Shown: positions 1-9,835 of the stretch, piece by piece | Layout of the letters: each line of letters opens with the position of its first letter | Numbering within the stretch: position 1 is the first letter of the stretch | Assembly: GCF_014649495.1 (NCBI RefSeq) | Contig: NZ_BMTD01000002.1 | Span: 620,001-684,000, forward strand | Length of the DNA: 64,000 nucleotides | From: Streptomyces filipinensis | GTDB taxonomy: Bacteria; Actinomycetota; Actinomycetes; Streptomycetales; Streptomycetaceae | Direction of reading: 5' to 3' | The notes under the pieces: generated by a model | The model's input: the letters and a program-made list of their open reading frames with translations, nothing else | Database searches by the model: none | What the model was told of the DNA's origin: nothing | Translations under genes and position numbers: made by a program

Positions 1-627
<627 letters not shown>

Positions 628-758
628 CTAACGGGAAGCATCGCTAGCAAATTCCACGGTAAGGGCTCACTTCAGGCTTCGTATGTTCGTACGGAAACGG
701 AAGCGAGCGTGTTCAACAGGATCCGCGAGCGGACGACAGGGGCCGCGCCCCAAGGGTG

Positions 759-1436
759 TTACTGCTCGGCGAGCGCCCGGAGCCGGCTCAGTGCCCTGTG
801 CTGGGCGACCCGGACCGCGCCGGGTGACATTCCCAACATCTGCCCCGTCTCCTCCGCGGTCAAGCCCACGGCGATGCGCAGCAGCAGCAGTTCGCGCTGG
901 TTCTCCGGGAGGTTGGCCAGCAGCTTCTTGGCCCACTCGGCGTCGCTGCTGAGCAGGGCGCGCTCCTCGGGGCCGAGGGAGTCGTCGGGGCGTTCCGGCA
1001 TCTCGTCGGAGGGCACCGCCGTGGAGCCCGGGTGGCGCATGGCGGCGCGCTGGAGGTCGGCGACCTTGTGGGAGGCGATGGCGAAGACGAACGCCTCGAA
1101 GGGGCGGCCGGTGTCCCGGTAGCGGGGCAGCGCGAGCAGGACCGCGACACAGACCTCCTGGGCCAGGTCCTCGACGAAGTGACGCGCGTCGCCGGGCAGC
1201 CGGGACAGCCGGGTACGGCAGTAGCGCAGCGCCAGCGGGTGGACATGAGCGAGCAGATCGTGCGTGGCCTGCTCGTCCCCGTCGACGGCGCGATGCACGA
1301 GCGCACCGATCGCCCCGTGGGCCGTGCCCGCCTCGTCGTCGCGCATCGGTCCATGGTGCCTTGCGGCCGTCCGGTCCGTCGCATCGTGCTCGTGGTTGTG
1401 CACCGAAGCGTTATGAGCAAGTGCGCCGGCACTCAT
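759..1436 (-). CDS. shbA: ECF-type RNA polymerase sigma factor, SigD/ShbA family
   Basis: Group 4 sigma factor of the SigD family. Its Streptomyces griseus member ShbA is reported to drive transcription of the principal sigma gene hrdB. Region 2 covers the span from [11 protein letters not shown] to HKVADLQRA. Region 4 is [18 protein letters not shown] followed by the helix-turn-helix with [14 protein letters not shown] chose the ATG at 1434-1436 because GGGGAGG stands about 9 nt upstream. The frame stays open to a GTG at 1487 (242 aa), and the conserved domain could also start at the ATG at 1346. Neighbours guaB, bldM and whiD match the usual Streptomyces order. No anti-sigma gene is adjacent. 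The symbol rests on family and position. Confidence 0.85.
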   Translation of the reverse strand: MSAGALAHNASVHNHEHDATDRTAARHHGPMRDDEAGTAHGAIGALVHRAVDGDEQATHDLLAHVHPLALRYCRTRLSRLPGDARHFVEDLAQEVCVAVLLALPRYRDTGRPFEAFVFAIASHKVADLQRAAMRHPGSTAVPSDEMPERPDDSLGPEERALLSSDAEWAKKLLANLPENQRELLLLRIAVGLTAEETGQMLGMSPGAVRVAQHRALSRLRALAEQ

Positions 1437-1487
1437 CCCCTGCGCCCTCCCCTTCACCTCGACCGACTCGTCCCCGAGAGACTCCAC

Positions 1488-2771
1488 ATCTCAAGGATGC
1501 GGCATCCGCGCCGAAACGAGCAGCGCGCGTTCGGTGGGCCGCCTTGCGCCGCGCCCTCCGAAGCGTCCGACGGAGTCGCACGCCGGGGCCGCGGACAGCC
1601 CGGCCCGGTGCGCCGCGTTCCTCGTCCAGCGGTGCCGACCACGGGTGTTCCCACAGTGGATCTCCGTGCCCGGGTACGGCCGGCCACCCGTCCGGCGACC
1701 TGCCCCCCACCTCCCCGGGTGTGACCGGGTCCACCCGCCGAAGGCCCCTCACGGCCGCCTCCACGGGCAACCGGGGCGGCCCTGAGGGCACGGCGGTACG
1801 ACGCCGGAGCCGAGGACGCCACGGCCGGACACCCGGCATGCGCGCCCGCTCCGGAGCCGGCGCCCCGCACGGCCACGCACGCGCGCGTGCCCGCCGGTGC
1901 GGCTTTCGACACCGGAAGCACCCCGCTCCCGCGCACGGCCGAGGCACGCCCCGCCGGAGCGCGACCCCGGCGGCACCCGCGGCGGCGCCGGGAGCCCGGA
2001 ATGCATCGGCGCGTGCGCCATGGCCCGGTTCGAGTCGTCACACGACCCGAACAGCCCAACGAGACCCACTGCCCCGCCCACCCCCAGACCCCGCCGCCCC
2101 GCGACCACCCAAGCCACCACCGGACCCGCGGCCCTGGAAGCCACCACGGGACACGGAACCCACGAGGTCGCCCCGAGACGCGGCACCCCCGAGGCCCCCG
2201 CGAGACGCGGACCCGAGGCCACCACACGACCCGCGACCACCCGGGCCCCCACGAGACGGGGGACCACCGCAGGCACCACACGGCCCAGGACCACCGAAGC
2301 CTCCCCAAGACGGGAGGCCACCCGGGGCGCCACAAGGCCCAGGACCACCCAAGCCCCCGCAGGACACGGAACCACCGAAGCCGCCCCAGAACACGGGAGC
2401 CCCGAGGCCACCACACGGCCCGGGACCACCCAAGCTCCCGCAAGACGGGAGACCGCCGCGGGCGCCACACGGCCCGGGCCGGCCGAAGCCGCCATGAGCT
2501 GCGGGGCCACCGAAGCCACCCCAGGCCGCAGGACCGTCGAAGCCGCCCCAAGTCGCGGAGCCGGCGGTGTCGGCGGTGTCAGCGTCCGGGCCGGGTGCGC
2601 GGAGCGCGGCAGTTCACCCGGGTGCCGTGAGGCTCCTGTCAGGTGCGCTTCCCGAGGTTCCCGCGCCGATGGGGCGCCCCACTGCTGCCAGGGGAGGCGG
2701 ATACGCGTCCGGCTCCGGGAGTGACGCCCGGGGGCGGCCGGCCCCGCCTGCCCCGCAGGGCTGGGCACTGC
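1488..2771. other. Long intergenic region without a convincing gene
   Basis: About 1.3 kb between the end of bldM and the sigma gene. Several frames on both strands are open because the DNA is a very GC-rich, multiple-of-three repeat. None shows a normal Streptomyces third-position pattern together with a ribosome site and a recognisable domain. The best coding remnant is a minus-strand Gly/Trp-rich frame at about 2613-2038 (repeats of the type WGGFGGPAAHGGFG), which lacks a good start codon and is interrupted upstream by TGA. The sigma-gene promoter should lie at the low-coordinate end, but I could not pick hexamers with confidence. Confidence 0.5.
2100..2532. repeat. Degenerate 54-bp tandem repeat
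   Basis: Units can be phased on the motif GGACCACC(C/G)AAGC. They begin near 2182, 2234, 2288, 2342, 2423 and 2477, giving steps of about 52, 54, 54, 81 and 54 bp. The 81-bp step is 54 + 27, so the unit is itself a doubled 27-mer. Steps divisible by three would be expected of a coding minisatellite. Read on the minus strand the best frame is Gly-rich (GGFGGPGPCG type); on the plus strand it is Pro-rich (GPPKPPQD type). Confidence 0.75.
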
Positions 2772-3383
2772 CTACCGGACCAGTCCCCAGCGGAAGCCGA
2801 GCGCCACGGCGTGGGCCCGGTCCGAGGCGCCGAGCTTCTTGAACAGGCGCCGCGCGTGCGTCTTGACGGTGTCCTCGGAGAGGAACAGCTCGCGGCCGAT
2901 CTCGGCGTTGGAGCGGCCGTGGCTCATGCCCTCCAGGACCTGGATCTCACGCGCGGTGAGCGTCGGCGCGGCACCCATCTCGGCCGACCGCAGGCGGCGC
3001 GGGGCGAGCCGCCAGGTGGGGTCGGCCAGTGCCTGCGTGACCGTGGCCCGCAGCTCCGCGCGCGAGGCGTCCTTGTGCAGGTAGCCCCGGGCGCCGGCGG
3101 CGACCGCGAGGGCCACGCCGTCGAGGTCCTCGGCGACGGTGAGCATGATGATGCGCGCGCCGGGGTCGGCGGACAACAGCCGGCGCACCGTTTCCACGCC
3201 GCCCAGGCCGGGCATGCGCACGTCCATCAGAATGAGGTCGGAGCGGTCGGCGCCCCAGCGGCGGAGGACTTCCTCGCCGTTGGCCGCCGTCGTCACGCGC
3301 TCGACGCCGGGCACGGTCGCGACCGCGCGGCGGAGCGCTTCTCGGGCAAGCGGGGAGTCGTCGCAGACGAGGACGGATGTCAT
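2772..3383 (-). CDS. bldM: Developmental response regulator BldM
   Basis: Orphan NarL/LuxR-type response regulator needed for aerial hyphae and sporulation. In Streptomyces it acts as a homodimer and as a heterodimer with WhiI. The 203-residue length matches the family. The receiver domain has the acidic pair D8/D9, the phospho-acceptor-position D54 in LMDVRMPG and K104 in YLHKD. The C-terminal LuxR helix-turn-helix runs from LTAREIQVLEGMSHG to the LSEDTVKTHARRLFKKLG helix. No kinase gene is adjacent, as expected for an orphan regulator. The ATG is at 3381-3383 and whiD is divergent. A sigma-BldN-type promoter lies at 3508-3535. Confidence 0.96.
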   Translation of the reverse strand: MTSVLVCDDSPLAREALRRAVATVPGVERVTTAANGEEVLRRWGADRSDLILMDVRMPGLGGVETVRRLLSADPGARIIMLTVAEDLDGVALAVAAGARGYLHKDASRAELRATVTQALADPTWRLAPRRLRSAEMGAAPTLTAREIQVLEGMSHGRSNAEIGRELFLSEDTVKTHARRLFKKLGASDRAHAVALGFRWGLVR

Positions 3384-3507
3384 GACCGCCCTCCGCAGCT
3401 GATGCGCGTCACCTTGAGCCTCCAGGCTGGTACGGAATCGTCACCTGTGCGGTCGACCGTCTCGGACGCCTGCCCGAGCTCTTGTGTTTTCAACCGCCTC
3501 CGCACTC

Positions 3508-3535
3508 TCAACGACGGTCACTCGAAAGAGTTACG
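3508..3535 (-). promoter_or_regulatory. sigma-BldN-type promoter of bldM
   Basis: On the minus strand CGTAAC (3530-3535) is followed by exactly 16 nt and then CGTTGA (3508-3513). This matches the published sigma-BldN consensus CGTAAC-N16-CGTTGA. bldM is a known BldN target. The start point would fall near 3500, giving an untranslated leader of roughly 115 nt. Confidence 0.88.
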
Positions 3536-3692
3536 GGGCTGCGTGCCGTCTTCGGCACTCTACGTGAGGGCCTCGACACGGCGCAGACACGGACGACAGA
3601 CCCTCAACTTTTCATCACAACTATGCCCCATTTGGCCGCTTTTCTTCCCGTTTCGGGATGTCCGAGGCTAGATTCGCAATGAGTCATATTTT

Positions 3693-3713
3693 CATCTCCT
3701 TAGACCGGAGATG
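3693..3713 (+). promoter_or_regulatory. Inverted repeat in the whiD upstream region
   Basis: CATCTCC, a 7-nt spacer, then GGAGATG, about 50 nt before the whiD start. If transcription starts after the TAGATT at 3669-3674, this would form a hairpin in the mRNA leader. Otherwise it may be an operator. Confidence 0.5.
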
Positions 3714-3763
3714 TACGGTCGTTGGCACCGTATCCGCTCAGAACGGCTACAAGGGGTCACGTA

Positions 3764-4093
3764 ATGGCAGATTTCTCCCGCCTTCCCGGACCGAACGCGG
3801 ACCTGTGGGACTGGCAGCTGCTGGCTGCCTGCCGCGGCGTGGACAGCTCGCTCTTCTTCCACCCGGAGGGCGAGCGCGGGGCGGCTCGGAGCGCTCGCGA
3901 GAACTCGGCCAAGGAAGTCTGCATGAGGTGCCCTGTCCGCGCGGAGTGCGCGGCGCACGCGCTGGCGGTACGCGAGCCGTACGGCGTGTGGGGCGGCCTG
4001 ACCGAGGATGAGCGTGAGGAGTTGATGGGGCGCGCGCGCAACCGCCTGGTGACGGCCTCGGCCGTCGGCGCGGACACAGCCCCGAACCACTGA
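3764..4093 (+). CDS. whiD: WhiB-family iron-sulfur sporulation regulator WhiD
   Basis: Small [4Fe-4S] WhiB-like transcription factor required for late sporulation in Streptomyces. WhiB-like proteins act by binding region 4 of the principal sigma factor. The four cluster-ligating cysteines are C23, C53, C56 and C62 (C-x29-C-x2-C-x5-C). The family turn GVWGG follows at 74-78, and a basic C-terminal stretch RARNR follows that. The start is the ATG at 3764 (MADFSRLPG), preceded by AAGGGG at an 8-nt spacing. An in-frame ATG at 3722 has no ribosome site. The product is 109 aa. Its position divergent from bldM matches the S. coelicolor whiD locus. Confidence 0.95.
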   Translation: MADFSRLPGPNADLWDWQLLAACRGVDSSLFFHPEGERGAARSARENSAKEVCMRCPVRAECAAHALAVREPYGVWGGLTEDEREELMGRARNRLVTASAVGADTAPNH

Positions 4094-4145
4094 AGGAACG
4101 TTTCTGCACCCACAGCCCCCCGGGTGCGCTCTTTCCCCTCCCCCC

Positions 4146-4168
4146 AGGGCACGCCGCGTGCGTGCCCT
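4146..4168. terminator. Bidirectional hairpin between whiD and lysR-type gene
   Basis: Perfect 9-bp stem AGGGCACGC/GCGTGCCCT with a 5-nt loop between two convergent genes. There is no U-tract, as is common in Streptomyces. Confidence 0.65.
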
Positions 4169-4197
4169 TGATCCGCCGCACCCCTCCCCCGCGACGG

Positions 4198-5097
4198 CTA
4201 GCCGCGCCCGGCCGCCCGGGCCAGCTGTTCCAGCGTCGCCGCCACGGCCGGCACCTGTGCCAGGTCGGGCAGGGTGAGGGCGACGATCTCGCGCCGTACC
4301 GCCGGTTCCAGCCGCACCATGCGCACACCCCGCGGCCGTACCGACTCCACCGCCAGCTGGGGCAGTACGGCCACCCCCAGGCCGGCGCCGACCAGGCCGA
4401 CCACCGCGGGGTAGTCGTCCGTGGCGAAGTCGATGCGCGGAACGAAACCGGCTCCCTCGCAGACCTCGACCAGCTGGCCGCGGCAGCGCGGGCAGCCCGC
4501 GATCCAGGGCTCCTCGGCCAGCTCGCCGATGGCAAGGGACTCCGCGCGCGCCAGGCGGTGCCGCTCCGGGACCAGGGCGACCAGGCGGTCGGTCAGCAGG
4601 GGCCGTACGACCAGGTCGTCCCAGTCCTCGGCGACCGCCGCCCCCTCGTAGCGGAAGGCCAGGGTGAGGTCGCATTCGCCCTCGCGCAGCAGCTCGGCGG
4701 ACTTCGGGGGCTCGGCCTCCTCCAGGGAGACGCGGGTACCGGGGTGGGCGGCGCGCAGGGCGGCCAGGGCGGCGGGCACGAGGGTGGACGTACCGCTCGG
4801 GAAGGAGACCAGCCGGACCCGGCCGGCCCGCAGGCCCGCGATGGCGGCGACCTCCTCCTCGGCCGCGGTGAGCCCGGCGAGAATGCCGGAGGCGTGCCTG
4901 ACCAGGGCTTCTCCGGCCTGGGTCAGCCGCATCTCGCGGCCGTTGCGCACCAGCAGCGGGGTGCCGACCGAAGCCTCCAGGGCTTTCATCTGCTGGCTGA
5001 CGGCGGGCTGGGTGCAGCCCAGTTCGCGCCCCGCCGCGGAGAAGGAACCAGTGGTGGCGACGGCGCGCAGGACGCGGAGATGACGGGCCTCGATCAC
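4198..5097 (-). CDS. LysR-family transcriptional regulator
   Basis: A 299-aa LysR-type regulator. The N-terminal winged helix-turn-helix (about residues 4-62) contains TGSFSAAGRELGCTQPAVSQ and the linker LTQAGEALV. The C-terminal periplasmic-binding-protein-like effector domain spans about 90-295. A CPRC pair around residue 205 could sense redox state or metal, but this is speculative. The GTG start is at 5095-5097. It is divergent from a MOSC-domain gene with only about 80 bp between, the classic layout in which a LysR protein controls both itself and the facing gene. The effector cannot be told from sequence. Confidence 0.9.
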   Translation of the reverse strand: MIEARHLRVLRAVATTGSFSAAGRELGCTQPAVSQQMKALEASVGTPLLVRNGREMRLTQAGEALVRHASGILAGLTAAEEEVAAIAGLRAGRVRLVSFPSGTSTLVPAALAALRAAHPGTRVSLEEAEPPKSAELLREGECDLTLAFRYEGAAVAEDWDDLVVRPLLTDRLVALVPERHRLARAESLAIGELAEEPWIAGCPRCRGQLVEVCEGAGFVPRIDFATDDYPAVVGLVGAGLGVAVLPQLAVESVRPRGVRMVRLEPAVRREIVALTLPDLAQVPAVAATLEQLARAAGRG

Positions 5098-5177
5098 CCT
5101 TCGAGCATAAGGCTTTCTTGGGGATGGTGCGAGATATCGATTCGACGCTTTGAGATGTGGTCCCGTACCGTCGGGGC

Positions 5178-5846
5178 ATGAGGGTTCTCACGGTCAATCT
5201 GGGCCGCCCACGGCCGGTGCCGTACACCGACCAGCCGCAGGGTGTGACGGGCATCGACAAGAAGCCGGTCGACGGGCCGGTGCGGGTGACGGCGCCGGGC
5301 CCCAAGGGCGTCGGCGGAAGCGGCCTGGCCGGGGACGCGGTGTGCGAGCTGCGCCATCACGGCGGGGACGACCAGGCGGTGTACGCCTACGCCCGCGAGG
5401 ACCTCGACGACTGGGAGCACGCGCTCGACCGGTCGCTGCCCAACGGCTGCTTCGGGGAGAACCTGACGACGCACGGGCTGGACGTCTCCGGGGCGCTGAT
5501 CGGCGAGCGCTGGCGGATCGGCGCCGCACTGGTCCTGGAGGTGACCTCCGGCCGGATCCCGTGCCGCACGTTCCAGGGCCATCTGGGCGAGCGCGGCTGG
5601 GTCAAGAGGTTCACACAGAAGGGCGCAACGGGTGCCTACCTCCGGGTGATCGAACCGGGCGAGATACAGGCCGGCGACCCCGTGGAGATCGTGCACCGGC
5701 CGGACCACGGGGTGACGGCGGCGCTGCAGTTCCGCGCGGTCACCACCGAGCGGGAACTGCTGCCGCGGCTGCTCGCGGCGGGCGAGGCGCTGCACGCGGA
5801 GACGCTGGCCGCGGTGCGCAAGTACACGGCGCAGCGGCAGGGCTGA
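5178..5846 (+). CDS. MOSC-domain (YiiM-like) protein
   Basis: MOSC domain protein of about 222 aa, related to the molybdenum cofactor sulfurase C-terminal domain and to E. coli YiiM. Such proteins bind Moco and handle N-hydroxylated substrates. Visible family features are ELRHHGGDDQAVYAY, the NGCFGENLTT turn and the conserved cysteine in GRIPCRTFQGHL. A YiiM-type C-terminal helical extension follows. The ATG at 5178 is preferred (MRVLTVN). A GTG at 5157 is the only in-frame alternative, and neither has a strong ribosome site, so translation may be leaderless. The divergent LysR gene is the likely regulator. The physiological substrate is unknown. Confidence 0.88.
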   Translation: MRVLTVNLGRPRPVPYTDQPQGVTGIDKKPVDGPVRVTAPGPKGVGGSGLAGDAVCELRHHGGDDQAVYAYAREDLDDWEHALDRSLPNGCFGENLTTHGLDVSGALIGERWRIGAALVLEVTSGRIPCRTFQGHLGERGWVKRFTQKGATGAYLRVIEPGEIQAGDPVEIVHRPDHGVTAALQFRAVTTERELLPRLLAAGEALHAETLAAVRKYTAQRQG

Positions 5847-5921
5847 GGGACCGTCGGCCGGGGCGCCACCCGGGCCCGACGGCCGGCGGACGCGCTCGCT
5901 CCGGGTCACTACCCTTGGGCC

Positions 5922-6695
5922 ATGACAACGGCTCTGATTACGGGATCGACCGCGGGGATCGGCGCCGCGTTCACGCGGCGCCTGGCGGCTGACGGACACG
6001 ACCTCGTGCTGGTGGCACGGGACACCAAACGGCTGCGCGAACAGGCGACCGAACTGCACGACCGGCACGGCATCGAGGTGGAGGTGCTGACCGCCGACCT
6101 GTCCGAGGACAAGGGCATCGAGGCGGTCGCCGACCGTCTCGGCGACCGGAAGAACCCGGTCGACCTGCTGGTCAACAACGCGGGCTTCGGCAACAAGGGC
6201 CGCTATCTGGAGGTGTCCATGGCCGACGAGCTGCGGATGCTGAAGGTGCACTGCGAGGCGGTGCTCCGGCTGACGTCGGCGGCGGCCGAGGCGATGCGCG
6301 AGCGCGGGCGGGGCGGGATCGTCAACGTCGCCTCCGTGGCCGCCTTCGTGCCGCGCGGCACCTACGGCGCCTCCAAGGCGTGGGTCGTGCAGTTCACGCA
6401 GGGCGCGGCCAAGGACCTGGCCGGCAGCGGCGTACGCCTGATGGCCCTGTGCCCCGGCTTCGTGCGCACCGAGTTCCACGAGCGGGCCGGAATGGGCACG
6501 GACAACATCCCGGGCTGGATGTGGCTGGACGCCGACAAACTGGTCGCGGCGGCCCTGGCCGACCTGGCGCGCGGCAAGTCGCTGTCGATCCCCGACCCGC
6601 GCTACAAGGCGCTGATGGGGCTGGTGAAGGTGACCCCGCGCGGGCTGATGGGCGGGATCTCCTCCCGGACGGGACGCAAGTACGGGCCCCGTTAG
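5922..6695 (+). CDS. Short-chain dehydrogenase/reductase
   Basis: Classical SDR of 257 aa, an NAD(P)-dependent oxidoreductase in the broad DltE/YqjQ-like group. The Rossmann motif TGSTAGIG is at 7-14 and the structural motif NNAG at 85-88. The catalytic triad is S138, Y148 and K152 (YGASK). CPGFVRTEF forms the nicotinamide-side loop. The C-terminus (KVTPRGLMGGISSRTGRKYGPR) is basic, as in membrane-associated members. The substrate cannot be inferred. It reads in the same direction as the following SnoaL-type gene with a gap of about 75 nt. Confidence 0.9.
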   Translation: MTTALITGSTAGIGAAFTRRLAADGHDLVLVARDTKRLREQATELHDRHGIEVEVLTADLSEDKGIEAVADRLGDRKNPVDLLVNNAGFGNKGRYLEVSMADELRMLKVHCEAVLRLTSAAAEAMRERGRGGIVNVASVAAFVPRGTYGASKAWVVQFTQGAAKDLAGSGVRLMALCPGFVRTEFHERAGMGTDNIPGWMWLDADKLVAAALADLARGKSLSIPDPRYKALMGLVKVTPRGLMGGISSRTGRKYGPR

Positions 6696-6772
6696 CGGAC
6701 GGGTGGCGTTGCCGTACCGGTGCGAAAATGAGCATGACGGAAACCGGGCCAGGGGGGCCGGGAGGCGGCGTC

Positions 6773-7480
6773 ATGACCTTCGTACAGCTCATCGAGTGCA
6801 GGACGAGCCGGCTGGACGAGATGAACCGGCTGATGGACGACTGGGTCACGCAGACCAGGGGCAGACGGACGGCGACGCACGCGCTGGTCGGCAGGGACCG
6901 CTCGGACGCGTCGCACATCGTCGAAGTGGTGGAGTTCCCGTCGTACGCGGAGGCGATGCGGAACTCGAAGCTCCCGGAGACCGGCCAGATCTTCCAGGAG
7001 ATGGTCGCGTTGTGCGACGAGACGCCGACGTTCATGGACCTGGACGTCGTGCGGGACGAGCGGCTTTCCGAGGACACCGTGCGGCGGTTCTACGGGGCGC
7101 TCGCGACCGCGGGCGAGCTGCCCCCGCTCAACGACCTGCTGGACGAGGACGTCCACAGCCACGATCCGGTGAACCCGCAGGACACCATCGGCCTGGACAA
7201 CGCCCGCGCCGAGTACCGGATGTGGCGCGCCGCCTTCGACTTCACCTTCACCGTCGAGGACGTGCTCGCGCAGGGCGACCGGGCCTGCGCGCGGTGGACG
7301 TGGAACGCCACCCACAAAGGGGACTTCCTGGGGATCGCGGCCACGGGCAGGAACGTCACCATGACCGGGATGACGCTCTTCCGCTTCACGGACCACGGCA
7401 AGATCGCCGAGACCTGGTGGCAGCACGATCAGCTGGGGCTGATGCAACAGCTCGGCGCGCTGGACGAGTTGGAGCAGTAG
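6773..7480 (+). CDS. ABM-like plus SnoaL-like two-domain protein
   Basis: A 235-aa protein. Residues 1 to about 95 (MTFVQLIECRTSRLDEMNRL to MDLDVVRDE) look like a dimeric alpha/beta-barrel (antibiotic biosynthesis monooxygenase) domain. Residues about 100-235 look like a SnoaL/NTF2-fold domain: RRFYGAL at the start, then HDPVNPQDTIGLDNA, and FRFTDHGKIAETWWQHDQLGLMQQLG, a typical SnoaL C-terminus. The start at 6773 is chosen because GGGAGG lies 7 nt upstream; an ATG at 6728 is in frame but lacks one. Such proteins act on small hydrophobic substrates or serve as stress-related ligand binders. No pathway is evident nearby. Confidence 0.82.
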   Translation: MTFVQLIECRTSRLDEMNRLMDDWVTQTRGRRTATHALVGRDRSDASHIVEVVEFPSYAEAMRNSKLPETGQIFQEMVALCDETPTFMDLDVVRDERLSEDTVRRFYGALATAGELPPLNDLLDEDVHSHDPVNPQDTIGLDNARAEYRMWRAAFDFTFTVEDVLAQGDRACARWTWNATHKGDFLGIAATGRNVTMTGMTLFRFTDHGKIAETWWQHDQLGLMQQLGALDELEQ

Positions 7481-7485
7481 ACAGG

Positions 7486-7522
7486 GCGAAGGCCCGGCAC
7501 CGTGACGGTGCCGGGCCTTCGC
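7486..7522. terminator. Strong bidirectional terminator
   Basis: Perfect 16-bp stem (GCGAAGGCCCGGCACC and its complement) with a 5-nt loop. It separates the SnoaL-type gene (plus) from groEL1 (minus) and can serve both. Confidence 0.9.
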
Positions 7523-7537
7523 TCGGGAGCGCTTGGC

Positions 7538-9257
<1,720 letters not shown>

Positions 9258-9285
9258 CTCAAGAGCAAAATGTGCTCGAAGGTGA

Positions 9286-9594
9286 CTACTTCTCGATGAT
9301 CGCGAGCACGTCGCGAGCCGAGAGGACGAGGTACTCCTCGCCGTTGTACTTCACCTCGGTGCCGCCGTACTTGCTGTAGAGGACGACATCGCCGACCTTG
9401 ACGTCGAGCGGAAGGCGCTCGCCGTTCTCGAAGCGGCCCGGGCCCACGGCGAGGACGGCGCCCTCCTGGGGCTTCTCCTTCGCGGTGTCCGGGATGACCA
9501 GGCCAGAGGCGGTGGTCTGCTCGGCGTCGAGCGGCTGGACCACGATGCGGTCCTCAAGCGGCTTGATGGCAACCTTGGAGCTGGTGGTCGTCAC
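9286..9594 (-). CDS. groES: 10 kDa co-chaperonin GroES
   Basis: Co-chaperonin that caps GroEL. It is 102 aa and starts VKIPLEDR-like ([14 protein letters not shown]). The mobile loop is around [21 protein letters not shown], and the beta-barrel residues [24 protein letters not shown] follow. The GTG start at 9592-9594 has a very strong GGGGGAGG ribosome site 7 nt away. It is the first gene of the groES-groEL1 operon, with a sigma-70-type promoter and two CIRCE operators upstream. Confidence 0.97.
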   Translation of the reverse strand: MTTTSSKVAIKPLEDRIVVQPLDAEQTTASGLVIPDTAKEKPQEGAVLAVGPGRFENGERLPLDVKVGDVVLYSKYGGTEVKYNGEEYLVLSARDVLAIIEK

Positions 9595-9692
9595 GATCCG
9601 ACCTCCCCCTTCGGAGATCTCACGGGGTTAACTGTCTGAGGTGGCGACCAGGTGGATCCGTCGTCGCGGGTGCCGGACCTGCCCGTCGCGTG

Positions 9693-9719
9693 TTGGCACT
9701 CTCCAGTGGGGAGTGCCAG
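9693..9719. promoter_or_regulatory. CIRCE operator 1 (HrcA site)
   Basis: TTGGCACTC, 9-nt spacer, GAGTGCCAG. The consensus is TTAGCACTC-N9-GAGTGCTAA. It lies just downstream of the predicted transcription start, in the groES leader. Confidence 0.93.
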
Positions 9720-9724
9720 AGCCG

Positions 9725-9754
9725 AGACTATGACTGCGATTAGCACTCGGTCAA
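9725..9754 (-). promoter_or_regulatory. groES promoter
   Basis: Minus strand: TTGACC (9749-9754), 18-nt spacer, TAGTCT (9725-9730). The -35 box and spacer are overlapped by CIRCE 2, so HrcA binding should block RNA polymerase. Confidence 0.85.
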
Positions 9755-9766
9755 GCGGAGTGCCAA
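9740..9766. promoter_or_regulatory. CIRCE operator 2 (HrcA site)
   Basis: TTAGCACTC, 9-nt spacer, GAGTGCCAA: a near-perfect CIRCE, overlapping the -35 region of the groES promoter. Confidence 0.95.
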
Positions 9767-9835
9767 TGCCGTGCGGCGCGTCGGCCGAATCCGGTCCCCG
9801 CCCCGGCCGCGCCGGGCGCCTTTGCGGCCCGGTGG

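Larger units (their letters stand above)
3384..3763. promoter_or_regulatory. bldM-whiD divergent regulatory region
   Basis: This 380-bp region separates two developmental genes. It carries the bldM sigma-BldN-type promoter (3508-3535), a TAGATT hexamer at 3669-3674 facing whiD without a good -35, and the inverted repeat at 3693-3713 in the probable whiD leader. No open frame here looks coding. Confidence 0.7.

Noticed and set aside
1361..2497. 378-codon plus frame, Pro-rich
   Set aside because: Overlaps the sigma gene antisense; many A-ending codons (CCA, CAA, GGA) unlike Streptomyces genes.
2100..2532. Tandem repeat as a CRISPR array
   Set aside because: No unique spacers; contiguous degenerate 54-mers and no cas genes.
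1749..2768. 339-codon minus frame starting 4 nt after bldM
   Set aside because: Open because of the GC-rich multiple-of-three repeat; no ribosome site, no domain, T-rich third positions unlike neighbours.
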